Assembly (NCBI GenBank): GCA_026989045.1
Contig: JALSJY010000064.1
Location: 1-23,336, forward strand
Direction of reading: 5' to 3'
Length of the DNA stretch: 23,336 nt
DNA from: Hyphomicrobiales bacterium
GTDB taxonomy: Bacteria; Pseudomonadota; Alphaproteobacteria; Rhizobiales; Devosiaceae
Part shown: positions 1 to 6,932 of the stretch, piece by piece
How positions within the stretch are numbered: the stretch's first letter is position 1
Layout of the letters: each line of letters starts with the position of its first letter
Translations under genes and position numbers: made by a program
The notes under the pieces: model-generated
The model's input: only the letters and a program-made list of their open reading frames with translations
Told to the model about the DNA's origin: nothing
The model's database searches: none

Positions 1-369
1 GCTGAGTTTTATCAAGCGGTAAATGGCGATGCTATTACACCTAATTCAAATATCACTTTGGTTGGCCATTCGCTTGGTGGCGGACTGGCTGGTTTTGTTG
101 GTGCGATATATGGTGTTGAAGCGGTGATATTTGACAATATGGCGTTTGAACTGAGTGCTGAAAATCTTTATGAAGTAGCAGGCGATCCTGCGCATGATCT
201 TTATAATCTAGCGCAAGACAATTTTTTTCAAGGCGGCACACCACCAGCAACAGCAATAGATATAAGTCAATTATCTGGTTATGCGGTAACAGGTGAATTT
301 CTTGATGGAAATCGAAGTGGGCAAAATACTCCAGTTGAGCCAATTGATTCAAATGGGGGCACGTCATAA
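1..369 (+). pseudogene. Lipase-like alpha/beta hydrolase, 3' part, probably truncated
   Basis: The frame is open from base 1, so the gene begins outside the window; about 122 codons are visible before TAA at 367-369. The motif VGHSLGGGLAGF (codons 20-31 of the visible part) is a GxSxG nucleophile elbow of the lipase class 3/DUF2974-like hydrolases, with the serine in GHSLGG as expected nucleophile. It is followed by a region resembling large secreted lipase-like proteins of alphaproteobacteria. The protein stops right after TPVEPIDSNGG, where relatives as I remember them continue, and a 10-base direct repeat (348-357 and 386-395) spans the stop. I infer a 3' truncation at the border with the GC-richer block that follows. 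Substrate is unknown. It could instead be an intact short variant; the hydrolase fold call is firm, the pseudogene call is not. Confidence 0.55.
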
Positions 370-395
370 CTGAACAGAACTTGCTTTCAAATGGG
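348..395. repeat. 10-bp direct repeat TTCAAATGGG flanking the lipase stop
   Basis: TTCAAATGGG occurs at 348-357 inside the last codons of the lipase frame and again at 386-395 just beyond its stop. The pair sits where base composition changes from AT-rich to GC-richer sequence, so it may mark a recombination or insertion junction. A chance repeat cannot be excluded. Confidence 0.4.
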
Positions 396-438
396 CCAGT
401 TGTCGGGGGCAGGTCAAAATAACCGTTCCAAATTTCGA

Positions 439-987
439 TCAATGACGGACGAAACTAATTTCCGACCCCGTGATCTTACTAATCATTCCACCGGTATTAA
501 TGGCGCAATAAATCGACCTTGGTGGGCGGGCAGCATCGTCTACGTTGCGTTCCACCCAATTTCGTTCTTCCATAGATTTCAAAGAATGCGATAAGGCACG
601 ATCCGTGATCGTCAGCAGGTTTCGTTTTATGTCATTAAAGTGGCTCTGTGTGTTAAGGGATGTCAAAATTGGCAATGTCCATGAACGACGCAGCAAGTCC
701 TGATCTTCATCACCTGAAACGCTTTGAACTTTGTTTGCGATTGCGGCTGCTTCCACCCCGAGTTGGGTTAGGCGAAATTCCGGGCGAAGTGGGTGACCGT
801 GTCCGGGGTTTCGTTCCAACAGCCCAATCGTGATGAGGTGTTCCATGCTCTGCGCAAAAGCCGTCCTGCTTGCACCTGTTGCTGCCAGTAGCCTCGCCTG
901 CCGTCCGGGGACACCATCATGCAGGTTCGATAGAATTGGCATTGCCCATGCCTTGGATGTGATGTTGACAAATGTTTTAATGTGCAT
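439..987 (-). CDS. Tandem winged-helix HxlR-type transcriptional regulator
   Basis: A 182-residue protein with two winged-helix halves. The N-terminal half (about residues 8-90) has the pattern of KAWAMPILSNLHDG, SRTAFAQSMEHLITIGLLERNPG and an LT-x-x-G turn. The C-terminal half (about 95-172) is a more typical HxlR domain with WTLPILTSL, a DRALSHSLKSMEERNWVER recognition-helix region and a PPRSIYCAIN wing. HxlR-family proteins are DNA-binding repressors or activators that often control a divergent enzyme gene. Here a VOC-fold gene starts 39 bp away on the other strand, and a near-perfect palindrome lies between them, which suggests autoregulation plus control of that neighbour. The ATG at 985-987 gives a start close to the first helix. 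Codon use is GC-richer than in the rest of the window, suggesting transfer. The ligand is unknown. Confidence 0.75.
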   Translation of the reverse strand: MHIKTFVNITSKAWAMPILSNLHDGVPGRQARLLAATGASRTAFAQSMEHLITIGLLERNPGHGHPLRPEFRLTQLGVEAAAIANKVQSVSGDEDQDLLRRSWTLPILTSLNTQSHFNDIKRNLLTITDRALSHSLKSMEERNWVERNVDDAARPPRSIYCAINTGGMISKITGSEISFVRH

Positions 988-993
988 AAAGTA

Positions 994-1013
994 TAGTTAG
1001 TATATTTTAACTA
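994..1013. promoter_or_regulatory. Candidate HxlR operator palindrome
   Basis: TAGTTAG (994-1000) and TTAACTA (1007-1013) form an inverted repeat with 6 of 7 bases paired around TATATT. It occupies the middle of the 39-bp space between the divergent regulator and VOC genes, where the regulator would be expected to bind. This is read from sequence only. Confidence 0.4.
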
Positions 1014-1026
1014 AAAAGGAAAGACC

Positions 1027-1404
1027 ATGTCGCTCATTACGCTCGATAAGACGATCAATATTGCCCTGTCAGTCAAGAACCGCCATGTGAGTGCCGCTTG
1101 GTACGAAAGCATTCTAGGATTTGATCTGATCTATCATGCGGATGAGGCGGGTTGGTCGGAACTGCAAACCAAAACCGTTGGAGTAACAATTGGACTTGGC
1201 GAACATGCCAAGCCCATGCCTGGCAATTGCGTGCCGGTTTTTGGGATTGCCGACCTCGACACTGCCCGCCTCAAACTGGAACAGGCCAACGTAAAATTTG
1301 ACGATGAAACAGATGTCGTTGAGGGGATGGTCAAGACGGCAACCTTTTACGACCCTGATGGTAACGCTTTAATGCTTGCGCAAGATTTGACAGGAGGCAC
1401 ATGA
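1027..1404 (+). CDS. VOC (glyoxalase/bleomycin-resistance fold) family protein
   Basis: A 125-residue single VOC domain. SVKNRHVSAAWYESILGFDL near the N-terminus is the usual first beta-alpha unit, FGIADLDTARLKLEQANVKF is the second-half helix, and ATFYDPDGNALMLAQ is the conserved C-terminal strand with the FxDPDGN pattern. VOC proteins include glyoxalase I, dioxygenases, epimerases and antibiotic-binding proteins; the exact reaction cannot be told from sequence alone. AAAAAGGA at 1013-1020 lies 6 bp before the ATG and supports the start. It diverges from the HxlR-type regulator, a common pairing in which the regulator controls the enzyme. Codon use is GC-richer than in the surrounding window, as in the regulator, so the two genes were probably acquired together. 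Confidence 0.75.
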   Translation: MSLITLDKTINIALSVKNRHVSAAWYESILGFDLIYHADEAGWSELQTKTVGVTIGLGEHAKPMPGNCVPVFGIADLDTARLKLEQANVKFDDETDVVEGMVKTATFYDPDGNALMLAQDLTGGT

Positions 1405-1451
1405 TGTTGCGCGCTCTATCTTTCGGGCTTTTGATGCGCTGTTACTTTTAG
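1401..1451 (+). pseudogene. 16-codon ORF with strong Shine-Dalgarno, possible gene remnant
   Basis: AGGAGG at 1392-1397 is ideally placed before ATGATG at 1401, overlapping the stop of the VOC gene. The frame encodes only MMLRALSFGLLMRCYF and stops at 1449-1451. A perfect ribosome-binding site on so short a frame suggests the start of a third, translationally coupled gene whose body was lost. A real micropeptide cannot be ruled out. Confidence 0.3.
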
Positions 1452-1580
1452 CCCCGCTCAGATCCGCGCTAAAGCCGAACTAAGAGAATGAAAATGCTTG
1501 ATTAAATGCGGGTATTCGCTGCGTTTCGAACGTCTTTACTAGAAAAAGTCGTTGGTAGGTCGTGTCCTCCGCCATAAACA

Positions 1581-1606
1581 AAATCTCCCCTCTTGGGGCG
1601 TTTTTA
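1581..1606. terminator. Probable bidirectional rho-independent terminator
   Basis: CCCC (1587-1590), loop TCTT, GGGG (1595-1598), then CG and a T-run at 1601-1605, with AAAA-rich sequence on the other side. The stem is short. It lies between the end of the VOC gene and the end of the opposite-strand MFS gene, so it could serve both converging transcripts. The remainder of 1452-1637 shows no gene I can support. Confidence 0.5.
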
Positions 1607-1637
1607 TTTATGCACTCATGATTAAATCATACAATTT

Positions 1638-3008
1638 CTACTTTGGCCATTTTGGATGATGATCATCAATTATAAACCTGTGTTTATGAGAAAGTGATTT
1701 GTGGGTATGATGTAAAGGCGTAATAAATTCTGCGCTGGCATCTGCGTGATGTGCGCTGTCACCAAATGGGTGGGTGTGCTCAAGTTCTTGATGCTCGTGT
1801 TCAATTTCTTTAGGGTCTGCCATTGGCCAAAGGCTCATAGCTAAAATTACACCAAATCCTGAAATCACTGCCATATATATAAAGGTTATTTCAAGACCAT
1901 ACCATGTTCCCAAAAAGCCAGCGGCAAGATAAGCTAATAGCCAGCAGGCATGGGATAAAGAAAATTGCGCGGCAAAAACTGCTGGTCGATCCTCTTCATG
2001 ACACGAGCGGTTTAACAAAAGCCCTGAGGGTGTTTGGATCAAAGATACGCCAGCACCTAAGAATAGCCAAATTATAAGTGAAGGGAGTAAAGTCTGTAAA
2101 ATATCTCGCCCAAAACCAGCTAAAGCAAGCATAAAACACAATAACATACCACCAAAAATCATTATTGAGCGTAGCTTTATGCGAGTAAATAAACGTGGCA
2201 GAATAATTGCTACAAAAATTGACCCAAGGCCAAAAGCTCCAAAATATAGGGCAACAAATTCATCACCAAGCGCAAGGGTTTCTTTAACGTGCACAACTGT
2301 ATTGACAATAACCATAGCACTAGCTGAGGCGACTGCTAAATAAAGAGAGAGCAAGCCCCGTAGGCGCGGTGTGTTCAAATATATCCACATGCCTCGGGTC
2401 AGGCGTTTTGAAAAACTTAAAGGAATAATTTTATCTTTAGGTTTTGGTAATGTCACCGATAAAATAAAAGCGCAAGATAATAAAAACCCTAGCGCTGTTC
2501 CAGCAAATAAAAAATGAAATGATAATATGCTCAATAGCAACCCTGCTAGTAAAGGGCTGACTAGCGATTCAATGTCATAGGTCAAGCGTGACAATGAAAG
2601 TGCTTGTGTATAATCTTTCTCATCTGTTAAAATATCGGGAATAGTTGCCTGAAAAGTTGGAGTAAACGCGGCTGAAAAGGCCTGAAAGGCAAAAACAAGG
2701 ATATAAATTTGCCAGACTTGCGTTACGAAAGGTAACAATAAAACCAATCCAGCACGACATAAATCAAGCGTTACCAAAAACCCTCGCCTTGGGATCCACA
2801 CAGCCAAAGCAGCGGCAATTGGTGCAAGTCCAACATAGGCCAGCATTTTAATCGCAAGTGCTATGCCAAGTACCATAGCAGCATCTGATCCAGCTAGCTC
2901 ATAAGCTAATAGGCCAAGAGCCACTGTTATAAGACCAGAGCCAAGGACAGATAATATCTGAGCTGCCAGCAATCTGCGATAAGTCTGATTTGAAAGAGCA
3001 CCGAGCAT
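1638..3008 (-). CDS. MFS transporter with histidine-rich C-terminal tail
   Basis: A 456-residue major facilitator superfamily protein with about 12 predicted membrane segments spread over residues 10-395. The last 61 residues (from about 396) are hydrophilic and contain 13 histidines, in motifs such as HEH, HTH, LHHTH and SHKH, ending in IIDDHHPKWP. Histidine-rich tails of this kind are known from NreB-type nickel-resistance MFS exporters and are thought to bind divalent metal. It diverges from a DUF2946-like gene and a NikABCDE/CntABCDF-class importer, so export of a metal ion or a metallophore is a reasonable inference; S. aureus CntE is an MFS metallophore exporter beside CntABCDF. General drug efflux is the alternative. 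The ATG at 3006-3008 is chosen because the protein begins directly before the first membrane helix. Confidence 0.75.
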   Translation of the reverse strand: MLGALSNQTYRRLLAAQILSVLGSGLITVALGLLAYELAGSDAAMVLGIALAIKMLAYVGLAPIAAALAVWIPRRGFLVTLDLCRAGLVLLLPFVTQVWQIYILVFAFQAFSAAFTPTFQATIPDILTDEKDYTQALSLSRLTYDIESLVSPLLAGLLLSILSFHFLFAGTALGFLLSCAFILSVTLPKPKDKIIPLSFSKRLTRGMWIYLNTPRLRGLLSLYLAVASASAMVIVNTVVHVKETLALGDEFVALYFGAFGLGSIFVAIILPRLFTRIKLRSIMIFGGMLLCFMLALAGFGRDILQTLLPSLIIWLFLGAGVSLIQTPSGLLLNRSCHEEDRPAVFAAQFSLSHACWLLAYLAAGFLGTWYGLEITFIYMAVISGFGVILAMSLWPMADPKEIEHEHQELEHTHPFGDSAHHADASAEFITPLHHTHKSLSHKHRFIIDDHHPKWPK

Positions 3009-3038
3009 AGCAATACCACTTAAAACAAGAAATCATTC

Positions 3039-3076
3039 TAGACACCTATCTGAGTAGCATGCTATACACAAGTGTA
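3039..3076 (+). promoter_or_regulatory. Candidate promoter with two overlapping palindromes
   Basis: TAGACA (3039-3044) and TATACA (3063-3068), 18 bp apart, resemble -35 and -10 hexamers directed at the small secreted protein and importer genes. The perfect palindrome TAGCATGCTA lies at 3055-3064, and TACAC-AA-GTGTA at 3065-3076 covers the -10 and likely start site. Two adjoining dyads on a promoter between divergent transporter genes look like a regulator site, plausibly for a metal-responsive repressor. It is not a convincing match to the Fur, Irr or Zur boxes I know. Confidence 0.4.
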
Positions 3077-3084
3077 ACTTAATT

Positions 3085-3477
3085 GTGAAGTGTGGATTGT
3101 CAGTGACTAAGGTCTCTAAAAAATCACCAATCTGGATGATCGTAGTTTTTGCTATGATTATAAGCGCGATTCTTAGGCCGCCTGGAACCATGGTTAGTTT
3201 TGAGGGGGGCAGTGCGACTTATATAATATGCTCTGATGCTGGCATTACTACTATTACAGTTCCTCACCCAGATAATGACAGCCCAAATAATGGGGATTCC
3301 CAGAATTTTTGTAATTTCTTTACTTCTAAATTTGCGGCTCTTCCTTTTTCTCTCCTTAATATCACATTGGCAACTCAACATGATATTATCAATAATATTG
3401 CCAAAAATCCCTATAATTTAATTGCGTTTATTCGCCTTACTACACACTCCTCAAGAGCACCTCCTTTGTTGGTTTGA
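3085..3477 (+). CDS. Small DUF2946-like secreted or membrane-anchored protein
   Basis: Up to 130 residues. A hydrophobic stretch (about 17-30, WMIVVFAMIISAIL) after a lysine-rich start looks like a signal peptide or anchor. It is followed by YIICSDAGI (C49), a second cysteine at 76 and a C-terminal SRAPP (123-127). This layout resembles DUF2946 proteins, small periplasmic proteins often found beside metal transport or TonB-dependent receptor genes; their biochemical role is not established. The usual second cysteine motif is altered here to NFCNFF, so the assignment is tentative. GTG at 3085 is taken as the start, with GTG 3103 or ATG 3136 as alternatives; none has a convincing ribosome-binding site. 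It lies 43 bp before the binding-protein gene, probably in the same transcript, and opposite the His-tail MFS gene. Confidence 0.5.
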   Translation: MKCGLSVTKVSKKSPIWMIVVFAMIISAILRPPGTMVSFEGGSATYIICSDAGITTITVPHPDNDSPNNGDSQNFCNFFTSKFAALPFSLLNITLATQHDIINNIAKNPYNLIAFIRLTTHSSRAPPLLV

Positions 3478-3520
3478 ATTCTAGTTTTTAAAATTTAAAT
3501 CAAATTAAAAGGACAAACTT

Positions 3521-5065
3521 ATGTTCAAATTATCTAGTGCTGCACGCTTAGTGTCAGCAGCATTTCTTGTCGCCTCAATTTCTGCTCCAGCATTTGCCGC
3601 AGAAAATGAATTAACCGTTGCATTTAAACGTGATCGATACAGTGTTGATGAAGAAAAATTTACATTCACTGTTCGTCGCCCTGCAGCTCAAATTGTTGAA
3701 ACCGCAGTGAAGCCAGACGCTAATTTTCTGCCTGAGCCTTTGCTTTTTAAAAGTTGGGATTATGTAGATGGGGTTTATTCCATAACATTGCGTGAAGGGG
3801 TGAGCTTTTCTGATGGCACACCTTTTAATGCCGATACTGCTATCGCTGCATTAAAGCTCTATGATTCTGGGCGCTCAGACTTTTTACAAATTGACCCTGA
3901 GAGTTTTGAAAAATCTGGCCCTTTTAGCTTTAACTTCCGCTCTGAAGTTGGCTCCTCACTTGTCATTGAAAATATGACACATAGAGCAACATCACTTTTT
4001 TTAACTGGTACAAACCGAGCTGAAAATCCAATTGGCACAGGTCCCTATTTGTTTGAAAATTATGTGCCTAATCAATCTTTAACAGTTAAGAGAAATCCTA
4101 ACTATTGGGGTGAAGCGCCAAATATAGACAAGCTAACTTTCCGCTTTATTGGTGATGATAATGCACGTCTGTTGGCATTGCAGAATGGAGAGATTGATAT
4201 TATTGGTGAAGTAACACCGCAAATGTTGTTATCAATGCCTCAAGATGGGTCTGTAATATTGCATGAAAGCCGGCCAATTCGATATGTCGCATTGTTGGCT
4301 AATCTAAATGGTGCTGCACCTTTTGATATTATGCATGATTATAAAGTGCGTGAAGCCATTGCCTGGTCTATTGATCGTGAAACTATTGCTAGCGTTCTTT
4401 ATGCAGGGCGTGGCATTCCAGCCAAAGGGATTTTGCCAGGATGGATGTTTAATCTTGGAGATAATCATACCGATGGTTTTGGCTATGATCCAAAAAAAGC
4501 AGGTGAGATGCTAGATGCAGCTGGATGGGTCATGGGCTCAGATGGCATTCGTGAAAAAGACGGGCGTAAAATGACGCTTCGTTTAGTTGCTGCTTATCCA
4601 AATGTTTCAAGTGTTAAACCAATGCCTGAAATGCTTGAGCAAATGTTCTTGGCTGTTGGAATTGATATTGACCTTGTGGAGGTCGATGACAGTGGAGTTT
4701 ATAGCTCAACCTATCTTAAGCCAGGTGAAGGTGATTTATTCATGGAATTTGCTTCGAATAATAACACCGATCCAACCTATCTGCTTAATAACCTATTTAC
4801 AACAAAAACTCCTTGGGCAAGCTATCAGCTAACTGCACCAGGACCACATGTAGATGCCATGCTTGAGCAAGCGCGTGCAGCGCAAACTCGGGACGAGGTT
4901 ATTGAAAAAGTGCGGGCAGCGCATAGAGCCATCGTTCAAGATGACCTTGCGGCGATTCCAATTCTTTTAGTACCAAACTTCACACTCTCACGTCCTGGCA
5001 TTAGCGTTCCTATGTCAGAATATGCTGATTGGGTTGATTTTGGGCAAGTTACTCTTAGCGATTAA
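3521..5065 (+). CDS. NikA/CntA-type ABC transporter substrate-binding protein
   Basis: A 514-residue family 5 solute-binding protein (SBP_bac_5). A signal peptide with likely cleavage after APAFA (residue 26) sends it to the periplasm. NPIGTGPYLFENY (169-181), KRNPNYWGEAP (190-200) and AAGW...DGIREKDGRKMTLRL (333-355) follow NikA closely in my recollection. Arg155 in MTHRATS falls where NikA Arg137 and CntA Arg140 bind ligand carboxylates. The position of NikA His416 (DPHAFL) reads DPTYLL here (Thr419), so a histidine-coordinated nickel complex is less likely and an opine-type metallophore or peptide is possible. AAAAGGA at 3507-3513 precedes the ATG. First gene of a complete five-gene importer; a hairpin follows it. 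Dipeptide binding remains an alternative. Confidence 0.75.
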   Translation: MFKLSSAARLVSAAFLVASISAPAFAAENELTVAFKRDRYSVDEEKFTFTVRRPAAQIVETAVKPDANFLPEPLLFKSWDYVDGVYSITLREGVSFSDGTPFNADTAIAALKLYDSGRSDFLQIDPESFEKSGPFSFNFRSEVGSSLVIENMTHRATSLFLTGTNRAENPIGTGPYLFENYVPNQSLTVKRNPNYWGEAPNIDKLTFRFIGDDNARLLALQNGEIDIIGEVTPQMLLSMPQDGSVILHESRPIRYVALLANLNGAAPFDIMHDYKVREAIAWSIDRETIASVLYAGRGIPAKGILPGWMFNLGDNHTDGFGYDPKKAGEMLDAAGWVMGSDGIREKDGRKMTLRLVAAYPNVSSVKPMPEMLEQMFLAVGIDIDLVEVDDSGVYSSTYLKPGEGDLFMEFASNNNTDPTYLLNNLFTTKTPWASYQLTAPGPHVDAMLEQARAAQTRDEVIEKVRAAHRAIVQDDLAAIPILLVPNFTLSRPGISVPMSEYADWVDFGQVTLSD

Positions 5066-5088
5066 CTTACTAAAATAAATTTTAAGGC

Positions 5089-5109
5089 GGGGCGCAAATT
5101 ATGTGCCCC
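5089..5109 (+). terminator. Intercistronic hairpin after the binding-protein gene
   Basis: GGGGCGCA (5089-5096) pairs with TGTGCCCC (5102-5109) across a 5-base loop, with one G-U pair. No T-run follows, so it is more likely an mRNA-stabilising or attenuating hairpin than a full terminator. It separates the highly needed binding protein from the permeases. Confidence 0.5.
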
Positions 5110-5131
5110 CTCTAAAATTAGGATTTAATCC

Positions 5132-6070
5132 ATGATAAAATATTTGCTAATACGTTTGGCTAGCGCTTTGCCTACACTATTGGGCATGACTATTGTCGCT
5201 TTTGCAATTGTTTCTCTTGCCCCAGGTGATCCCATAGAGCAGGAATTGCGTGCTATGGGCATCGTTCCCACTATTGAGGATTTGAATGCTCTAAGAGCAA
5301 AATATGGGCTTGATAAGCCATTTATTTATCGCTATTTTGACTGGATGTCTAGGGCAGTCCAATTCGATTTTGGCACTTCTATTGCTACTGGGCGAACTGT
5401 TATCAATGAATTAAAGCTTCACTTTCCTGCAACATTTATTCTTGCCATAAGCGCACTTTTTGGCACAATATTAATATCATTAGCACTTGGCATTGCTGCT
5501 GTTGCTTCCAATCAAAACATAGCTAGCTTTTTACGTGCCTTAACTGTGGTTTTGGTTTCAATACCTTCATTTTGGTTGGCTCTAATTCTGATATATATAT
5601 TTGTATTTTACTTTGGTTGGGCTCGATTGGTGGGGGACGGTAGCTTGCGTGATCTTATTTTACCTGTTGTCACCCTTAGCCTTGGCTCTGGAGCGGCTCT
5701 GGGGCGGGTTGTTTATGAGCGGATACGTGCTGAAATGTGCGAAGATTATGTCCGATTAGCTATTGCCAAAGGCGTTTCCCCAGCAAAAATTTTGTTACGC
5801 CACATAACTCCACGTATAATTGGCCCATTAGCCACCGCTTGGACAAACGCTTTAGGTGCATTGTTGGGTGGTGCGGTAATTGTTGAATCAATTTTTGGCT
5901 GGCCAGGTCTTGGTCAACTCATTTTACAAGCTATTTCCCAAAGAGATTTTCCAATTATTCAAGCCTATCTAGTTTTTATGGGGCTTGGATTTTTTGTTAC
6001 TAGCTTGATAGCCGATATCATCGTGATAATTACTGACCCCCAGTTGCGACGGAAGAATAGTCATGAATAA
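5132..6070 (+). CDS. ABC transporter permease, DppB/NikB/CntB type
   Basis: A 312-residue inner-membrane permease of the peptide/nickel class. The N-terminus LIRLASALPTLLGMTIVAF and APGDP are the standard opening of DppB/NikB proteins, followed by the periplasmic loop with KYGLDKPF. The cytoplasmic coupling loop with the EAA-like segment RIRAEMCEDYVRLAIAKGVSPAKI (about 200-223) contacts the ATPases, and GGAVIVESIFGWPGLGQL (about 250-267) is the family signature. It forms a heterodimer with the next gene product and transports the ligand delivered by the upstream NikA/CntA-like protein. AGGA at 5120-5123 precedes the ATG by 8 bp. Its end overlaps the next start by 8 bp, so the two are translationally coupled. 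Confidence 0.85.
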   Translation: MIKYLLIRLASALPTLLGMTIVAFAIVSLAPGDPIEQELRAMGIVPTIEDLNALRAKYGLDKPFIYRYFDWMSRAVQFDFGTSIATGRTVINELKLHFPATFILAISALFGTILISLALGIAAVASNQNIASFLRALTVVLVSIPSFWLALILIYIFVFYFGWARLVGDGSLRDLILPVVTLSLGSGAALGRVVYERIRAEMCEDYVRLAIAKGVSPAKILLRHITPRIIGPLATAWTNALGALLGGAVIVESIFGWPGLGQLILQAISQRDFPIIQAYLVFMGLGFFVTSLIADIIVIITDPQLRRKNSHE

Positions 6071-6932
6071 TTTCAGCGCTAAAAAAGCCAATCCGTTACA
6101 GAAATTCATATTTAACTTGAAAAAGCATAGCGGCCTGAGCATTGGCATCATCATTTTATTTGCTTTTGCTTTGATCTCTTTATCACCACTATTCATCACA
6201 TATATTGAACCCAATAAGATGGATCTGCTGGCAAGACTTTCTCCTCCCTCGAGTGAGCATATTTTAGGGACCGACCATTTGGGACGCGATGTTCTTTCTC
6301 GTTTCGTTGCAGCAGTTCCAGTCTCCCTTGGCGCAGCTCTCTTTGCAATGGTGGTAATTCTTGCAATCTCCCTACCATGGGGTTTAATAGCTGGAATTAT
6401 GGGGGGGCGTGTTGATGCGATAATGATGCGAATGGCTGATATTATTATGGCTTTTCCAACATTGATATTTGCTCTAGCTATAATTGGTTTTATGGGAGCT
6501 TCTTTAGAGGCCTCAATAATAGGAGTGGCGGCAGCTTGGTGGCCATCAAACGCTCGCATGATACGCGCCTTGGTTCTTGCAGCCAAAGAGCGTGAATTTG
6601 TGCGCGCCGCACGGCTGGCTGGCGCATCAGATCTTCGCATTGTCTTTCGCCATATTATGCCGCAAATTCTGCCACCACTTACAGTAATAATTTCTTTAGA
6701 AACTGCTTCAGTTTTGCTTGCTTTATCTTCTCTTAGTTTTTTAGGGATTGGCGCTCAGCCACCAACTCCAGAATGGGGAGCAATGCTTAACGAAGCACGT
6801 CCATTTTTTAATCAGGCTCTACATATGCTACTTGTTCCTGGACTTGCTGTAACTTTGGCTGTTTTGGGTCTTAATCTTGTTGGCGAGGGGCTGCGCCATC
6901 TTCTTGATCAGAGGGAGCCTTATAAATGGTAA
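6063..6932 (+). CDS. ABC transporter permease, DppC/NikC/CntC type
   Basis: A 289-residue inner-membrane permease, partner of the preceding one. After a first membrane helix (about 25-45) it has the class-typical periplasmic motif HILGTDHLGRDVLSR (about 70-84). The coupling loop is AKEREFVRAARLAGASDLRIVFRHIMP (about 176-202), and LSFLGIGAQPPTPEWGAML (about 223-241) is the conserved C-terminal segment. The start lies inside the end of the DppB-type gene and the end overlaps the ATPase start by 7 bp, which indicates a tightly coupled operon. Confidence 0.85.
   Translation: MNNFSAKKANPLQKFIFNLKKHSGLSIGIIILFAFALISLSPLFITYIEPNKMDLLARLSPPSSEHILGTDHLGRDVLSRFVAAVPVSLGAALFAMVVILAISLPWGLIAGIMGGRVDAIMMRMADIIMAFPTLIFALAIIGFMGASLEASIIGVAAAWWPSNARMIRALVLAAKEREFVRAARLAGASDLRIVFRHIMPQILPPLTVIISLETASVLLALSSLSFLGIGAQPPTPEWGAMLNEARPFFNQALHMLLVPGLAVTLAVLGLNLVGEGLRHLLDQREPYKW

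Noticed and set aside
53..442. Open frame of 129 codons on the minus strand
   Set aside because: It runs antisense through the clear lipase frame, has no recognisable domain and crosses the composition border.
1540..1580. Possible tRNA/tmRNA 3' end as an integration site
   Set aside because: No cloverleaf, T-arm consensus or CCA end could be folded from it.
5969..6640. Long minus-strand open frame of 223 codons
   Set aside because: It is antisense to the two permease genes, which have strong family signatures; its composition (Arg/Ile/Ala-rich) is that of a shadow frame.
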